A DNA stretch of 9,877 bases, taken from assembly GCA_028866355.1 (NCBI GenBank), contig JAGWIH010000063.1:1-9877 (forward strand), written 5' to 3'. The notes below the pieces were generated by a model that was not told where the DNA came from, made no database searches, and saw only the letters and a program-made list of their open reading frames with translations. The translations under genes and the position numbers were made by a program. This document shows, piece after piece, positions 5,975 through 9,877 of the stretch (its first letter is position 1; every line of letters starts with the position of its first letter). This DNA is from Alphaproteobacteria bacterium (GTDB lineage: Bacteria; Pseudomonadota; Alphaproteobacteria; ATCC43930; CGMCC-115725).

Positions 5975-7410
5975 CGCGGCAGGTCGGATTTTCCCATCAG
6001 GAATTGATCGACCGCGCGGGCGCATTGCCGGCCTTCGCGGATCGCCCACACGACCAGCGACTGGCCACGGCGGGCGTCGCCGGCGGCGAACACCTTGTCG
6101 ACGCTGGTGCGATAGTCCTCGGTGTTGGCCTTGAGATTGCCGCGCGGATCGAGCGTCAGGCCAAGGCCTTCGACCGCGCCCGGCTTGACCGGATGCAGGA
6201 AACCCATGGCCAGCAGCACGAGATCGGCCGGAACGTGAAAGGCGCTGTTGGAAAGCTCGACCATCTGCATGCGGCCGTCGCTGTCGCGATGCCACTGCAC
6301 GCGTACGCAATCGAGGCCGGTGACCCGGCCATCCTTGCCGGTGAAGCCCTTGGTCACCACCGACCAATCGCGCTCGACGCCTTCCTCTTGCGAGGACGAG
6401 GTGCGCAGCTTCATCGGCCAGTCCGGCCAAGTCATCAGCTTGTCCTCGTGCTCGGGCGGCTGCGGCATGATTTCGATCTGCGTCACCGACTTGGCGCCTT
6501 GACGGTTCGATGTCCCGATACAGTCCGAGCCGGTATCGCCGCCGCCGATCACCAGCACGTTCATGCCGCCGGCCAGGATATCAGGACCGTCGAATTTCTC
6601 GCCGGCGACGCGATGATTCTGCTGAGCCAGGAAATCCATCGCGAAGTGGATGCCGCCGAGTTCGCGGCCCGGCACCGGTAGATCGCGCGGCTGCTCCGAG
6701 CCGATGGCGAAGACGACGGCGTCGTTCGCCTTCATCAGCTTGGCGACCGGTACGTTGCGGCCGACATGCGCGTTGACGTGGAAGACCACGCCTTCGGCGC
6801 GCATCTGGGCGATACGGCGGTCGACGACATGCTTTTCGAGCTTGAAGTCGGGAATGCCGATCCGCAACAAGCCGCCGATCCGAGATGACTTTTCATAGAC
6901 GGCCACGTCGTGCCCGACGCGCGCCAGCTGTTGCGCGCAGGCGAGTCCGGCGGGACCGGAGCCGACGACCGCGACGCGCTTGCCGGTGCGATGTTTCGCC
7001 GGCAAGGGCGCGACCCAGCCGGCTTCCCAGCCGCGATCGGCGATGGCCTGCTCGATGGTCTTGATGGTGACCGGCGATTCGATGAGGTTCAGCGTGCACG
7101 AGGCTTCGCACGGCGCCGGACAAATGCGTCCAGTGAAATCCGGAAAGTTGTTGGTCGAATGCAGCACCTCGAGCGCACGCCGCATGTCGCCTTCGTAAAC
7201 CAGGTCGTTCCAGTCCGGGATGATGTTGTTGACCGGACAGGCGGTGTGACAATAGGGCGTACCGCAATCCATGCAGCGCCCGGCTTGGCGCTTCAGCTCG
7301 TCCGACGGCAGCGGCTCGGTGAATTCGCGATAGTGCTTGAGGCGTTCTTTGACCGGCGCGTAGGCATGGTCGCGCCGTTCGAACTCCATGAAACCGGTCG
7401 GCTTAGCCAT
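5971..7410 (-). CDS. gltD: Glutamate synthase [NADPH] small (beta) subunit
   Basis: A 479-residue protein of full GltD length. It takes electrons from NADPH via FAD and passes them to the large subunit for glutamate formation from glutamine and 2-oxoglutarate in the cytoplasm. The N-terminal domain holds cysteines for low-potential 4Fe-4S clusters: C46, C49, C54 and C58 in CMDCGTPYCHTACPV, and C97, C101 and C105 in CPAPCEASC. The FAD-binding Rossmann motif VVGSGPAGLACA is at about 148-159, the NADPH-binding VIGGGDTGSDC at about 287-297, and a second FAD contact, VFAAGDARRGQSLVVWAI, is near the C-terminus. The ATG lies 4 nt after the gltB stop, so translation is probably coupled; the Shine-Dalgarno is weak. 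The stop TAG overlaps the stop of the convergent hydrolase. No key residue appears to be missing. Confidence 0.97.
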   Translation of the reverse strand: MAKPTGFMEFERRDHAYAPVKERLKHYREFTEPLPSDELKRQAGRCMDCGTPYCHTACPVNNIIPDWNDLVYEGDMRRALEVLHSTNNFPDFTGRICPAPCEASCTLNLIESPVTIKTIEQAIADRGWEAGWVAPLPAKHRTGKRVAVVGSGPAGLACAQQLARVGHDVAVYEKSSRIGGLLRIGIPDFKLEKHVVDRRIAQMRAEGVVFHVNAHVGRNVPVAKLMKANDAVVFAIGSEQPRDLPVPGRELGGIHFAMDFLAQQNHRVAGEKFDGPDILAGGMNVLVIGGGDTGSDCIGTSNRQGAKSVTQIEIMPQPPEHEDKLMTWPDWPMKLRTSSSQEEGVERDWSVVTKGFTGKDGRVTGLDCVRVQWHRDSDGRMQMVELSNSAFHVPADLVLLAMGFLHPVKPGAVEGLGLTLDPRGNLKANTEDYRTSVDKVFAAGDARRGQSLVVWAIREGRQCARAVDQFLMGKSDLPR

Positions 7411-7414
7411 TGGA

Positions 7415-9877
7415 TCAGGCGCTCACCGCGACGCCAATCTCCGCCGGCGCGGCCTTCCGCGCTTGCTCGATCTTCTGCAGGGCGCGCCGATATTCGACCG
7501 GCATGACCTTGACGAACTGGTTCTGCCAGTGCGGCCAGTTCTCGAGGATCAGGCGCGCGCGCGGGCTTTGCGTCAGCCGCGCGTGCCGCTCGATCATCCG
7601 CCGCAACAGGCGGATATCGTTTTCGTGCAGCGAGTAGGCGAATTCGATCGGCTGGTCAGCGTCGACCGGACCGTCGTCGCCCTGGAGCGGTTCGAGCTCG
7701 ACCATCGCGGTGTTGCAGCGCGTCTTGAAGTCGCCGCGCTCGTCGAGCACGTAGGCGACGCCGCCGCTCATACCGGCGGCGAAATTCGGACCGGTATCGC
7801 CGAGCACGGCGACGATGCCGCCCGTCATGTATTCGCAGCAATGCGCGCCGGCGCCTTCGACGACCGCCACCGCGCCCGAGTTGCGCACGGCGAAGCGTTC
7901 GCCGGCGACGCCACTGAAATAGCATTCGCCGCTGACCGCGCCGTAGAGCACGGTGTTGCCCACGATGATGCTTTTGTCGCGCGCCAGCTTGCTGTCGCGC
8001 GGCGGATAGACGACCAGCCGGCCGCCCGACAGGCCCTTGCCGGCGTAATCGTTGGTTGCGCCTTCAAGCGTGAAAGAAATGCCGTGCGCCAGGAAGCCGC
8101 CGAAGGTCTGGCCGCCCGTACCCTTGAAGTGGACGTCGATGGTCGCATCGGGCAAGCCGGCGTCGCCATAGCGCCGCGCCACTTCGCCGGACAGCATAGC
8201 GCCGACGGTGCGGTTGACGTTGCGCACCGGCAGCTCGATGGACACCTTCTGGCCCTTCTCCAGCGCCGGCTTGGCGAGCGCGATCAGCTTGTGGTCGAGC
8301 GCCTTTTCGAGCCGGTGGTTCTGCGCCTCGCACTGATAGGTCTTGGTGCCGGCCGGTACCTGCGGCCGATGGAGCACGCGGCTGAGATCGATCTGGCGCG
8401 CCTTCGGGTGGTTCGCGCCGCGTCGCATCATCAGCTTGTCGGTGCGGCCGATCATTTCGTTGAAGGTGCGGAAGCCGAGCTTGGCCATCAGCTCGCGCGT
8501 CTCTTCGGCGACGAAGCGCAGGAAGGTGACCACGTCCTCGGGCTTGCCGACGAAGCGCTTGCGCAGTTCCTTGTCCTGCGTGGCGACGCCGACCGGACAG
8601 GTGTTGAGATGACACTTGCGCATCATCACGCACCCTTCGGCGATCAGCGCCGCGGTAGCGAAGCCGAATTCGTCGGCGCCCAGCAGCGCGCCGATGACGA
8701 CGTCGCGGCCGGTGCGCAGGCCGCCGTCGACCTGCACCGCGATGCGGCCGCGCAGGCCGTTCAGCACCAGCGTCTGGTGCGTCTCGGCCAGGCCGATCTC
8801 CCACGGCTCACCGGCGTGGTGGATCGAGGTCAGCGGGCTCGCGCCCGTGCCGCCCTCGTGGCCGGCGATGGTGACGTGGTCGGCATAGGCTTTGGCGACG
8901 CCGGCGGCGATGGTGCCGACGCCCATCTCGGCCACCAGCTTGACGCTCACCCACGCCTTCGGGTTGACGTTCTTCAGGTCGTGGATGAGCTGCGCCAAAT
9001 CCTCGATCGAATAGATGTCGTGGTGCGGCGGCGGCGAAATCAGGCCGACGCCGGGAACCGAGTGGCGCGTCTTGGCGATCCAATCGTCGACCTTATGCCC
9101 GGGGAGTTGGCCGCCCTCGCCTGGCTTGGCGCCCTGCGCCATCTTGATCTGCAGGATGTCGCCGTTGACCAGGTATTCGGCGTTGACGCCGAAGCGACCC
9201 GAGGCGACCTGCTTGATCGCCGAGCGCATCGAATCGCCGTTGTCGAGCGGCTTGTAGCGCCGCGGATCCTCGCCGCCTTCGCCGGTGTTCGAGCGTCCGC
9301 CGATGCGGTTCATGGCGATGGCGAGCGTGGTGTGCGCTTCCCACGAGATCGAGCCGAACGACATCGCGCCCGTGGAGAACCGCTTCATGATGTTCTCGGC
9401 CGGCTCGACCTGGTCGAGCGGAATCGGCGTGGGCGCAAAATCGAAATCGAGCAAGCCGCGCAGCGCGATGGCGCCGTCTTCCTGGTCACCGGCGTGGCGC
9501 GCGTATGCCTTGTACTTGCGGTAATCGTTGCCGCGTACCGCGTGCTGCAGCGCCGCTACCGAATCGTTGGTCCAGATGTGCTGCTCGCCGCGCACGCGAT
9601 AAAGAATCTCGCCGCCCGGATCGAGCGCGTTGCGATAGACCGGCGCGTCGCCGAACGCCAACCGATGGCGCCGCACGGTTTCCTCGGCGATCTCGGCGAG
9701 GCCGATGCCTTCGACCGGCGAGTTGGTGCCGGTGAAATATTCGTCGAGCAGCGCGCGGTTGAGGCCGACGGCATCGAAGATTTGCGCGCCGCAATAGGAT
9801 TGGAAGGTGCAGATGCCCATCTTGGACATCACCTTCATGATCCCCTTGGTCAGCGCCTTGATGTAGCGCTTCTGCGC
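7415..9877 (-). CDS. gltB: Glutamate synthase [NADPH] large (alpha) subunit, C-terminal part (runs off right edge)
   Basis: The last 820 residues of GltB; the family is usually about 1500, so the N-terminal glutaminase domain and part of the central domain lie outside the window. The frame is open to the last base: 13 codons precede the first in-frame ATG at 9838 and read AQKRYIKALTKGI, so that ATG is internal. The FMN-binding synthase domain is clear, with STGAMSFGSISWEAH at about residues 168-182 and then RIGGRSNTGEGGED (numbering from the window edge). The 3Fe-4S cysteines C416, C422 and C427 lie in CVMMRKCHLNTCPVGVATQ. The C-terminal beta-helix (GXGXG) domain runs from about 520 to 735 (FKGTGGQTFGGF, YAGKGLSGGR). 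It makes glutamate in the cytoplasm with GltD, which follows 4 nt downstream. Confidence 0.97.
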   Translation of the reverse strand, partial: AQKRYIKALTKGIMKVMSKMGICTFQSYCGAQIFDAVGLNRALLDEYFTGTNSPVEGIGLAEIAEETVRRHRLAFGDAPVYRNALDPGGEILYRVRGEQHIWTNDSVAALQHAVRGNDYRKYKAYARHAGDQEDGAIALRGLLDFDFAPTPIPLDQVEPAENIMKRFSTGAMSFGSISWEAHTTLAIAMNRIGGRSNTGEGGEDPRRYKPLDNGDSMRSAIKQVASGRFGVNAEYLVNGDILQIKMAQGAKPGEGGQLPGHKVDDWIAKTRHSVPGVGLISPPPHHDIYSIEDLAQLIHDLKNVNPKAWVSVKLVAEMGVGTIAAGVAKAYADHVTIAGHEGGTGASPLTSIHHAGEPWEIGLAETHQTLVLNGLRGRIAVQVDGGLRTGRDVVIGALLGADEFGFATAALIAEGCVMMRKCHLNTCPVGVATQDKELRKRFVGKPEDVVTFLRFVAEETRELMAKLGFRTFNEMIGRTDKLMMRRGANHPKARQIDLSRVLHRPQVPAGTKTYQCEAQNHRLEKALDHKLIALAKPALEKGQKVSIELPVRNVNRTVGAMLSGEVARRYGDAGLPDATIDVHFKGTGGQTFGGFLAHGISFTLEGATNDYAGKGLSGGRLVVYPPRDSKLARDKSIIVGNTVLYGAVSGECYFSGVAGERFAVRNSGAVAVVEGAGAHCCEYMTGGIVAVLGDTGPNFAAGMSGGVAYVLDERGDFKTRCNTAMVELEPLQGDDGPVDADQPIEFAYSLHENDIRLLRRMIERHARLTQSPRARLILENWPHWQNQFVKVMPVEYRRALQKIEQARKAAPAEIGVAVSA

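Noticed and set aside
5272..6681. Plus-strand open frame of 469 codons crossing the hydrolase and gltD
   Set aside because: It overlaps two well-supported genes, one in a different frame of the same strand. It has no domain and arises from high GC content.
7415..9838. ATG at 9838 as the true start of gltB
   Set aside because: Thirteen in-frame codons upstream match the conserved central region of GltB, and the domain content shows that the protein begins far beyond the window edge.

Overview
The window is a GC-rich, densely packed chromosomal segment with no mobile elements, RNA genes or CRISPR arrays. Protein content suggests an alphaproteobacterium, probably of the Hyphomicrobiales (Bradyrhizobium-like). 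The hints are the gltB-gltD order and sequence style, an Ada regulator fused to a methyltransferase, an MHYT-domain histidine kinase, and a LysR regulator of the type often found beside formate dehydrogenase genes. No marker fixes the genus. Five complete genes and one partial gene are on the minus strand; one complete gene is on the plus strand.

Left part (1-3000). A LysR-type regulator (92-1018, minus, GTG start) is flanked on both sides by the same 15-bp inverted repeat, ATAG-N7-CTAT: two copies just beyond its 3' end (43-57 and 60-74) and one in its own upstream region (1169-1183). This suggests that the regulator controls itself and a leftward operon starting at the window edge. Upstream on the same strand lie ada (1240-2331, adaptive response to alkylated DNA) and a small NAD(P)H-dependent FMN reductase (2432-2992).

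Middle part (3001-5974). A membrane sensor histidine kinase with an MHYT sensor, a PAS domain and a kinase core (3186-5060, minus) has no response regulator beside it. Diverging from it is an alpha/beta hydrolase resembling 3-oxoadipate enol-lactonase (5189-5974, plus). Its stop codon overlaps that of gltD, so these two convergent genes have no intergenic space.

Right part (5971-9877). gltD and gltB encode the small and large subunits of NADPH-dependent glutamate synthase (GOGAT), which makes two glutamates from glutamine and 2-oxoglutarate. They lie 4 nt apart in the order gltB-gltD. gltB runs off the right edge; only its C-terminal 820 residues are present.

Most of the window is conserved housekeeping and accessory metabolism. 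I found no evidence of a new defence or mobile system. The observation most worth following is the repeated LysR operator, which also predicts what should lie just left of the window.
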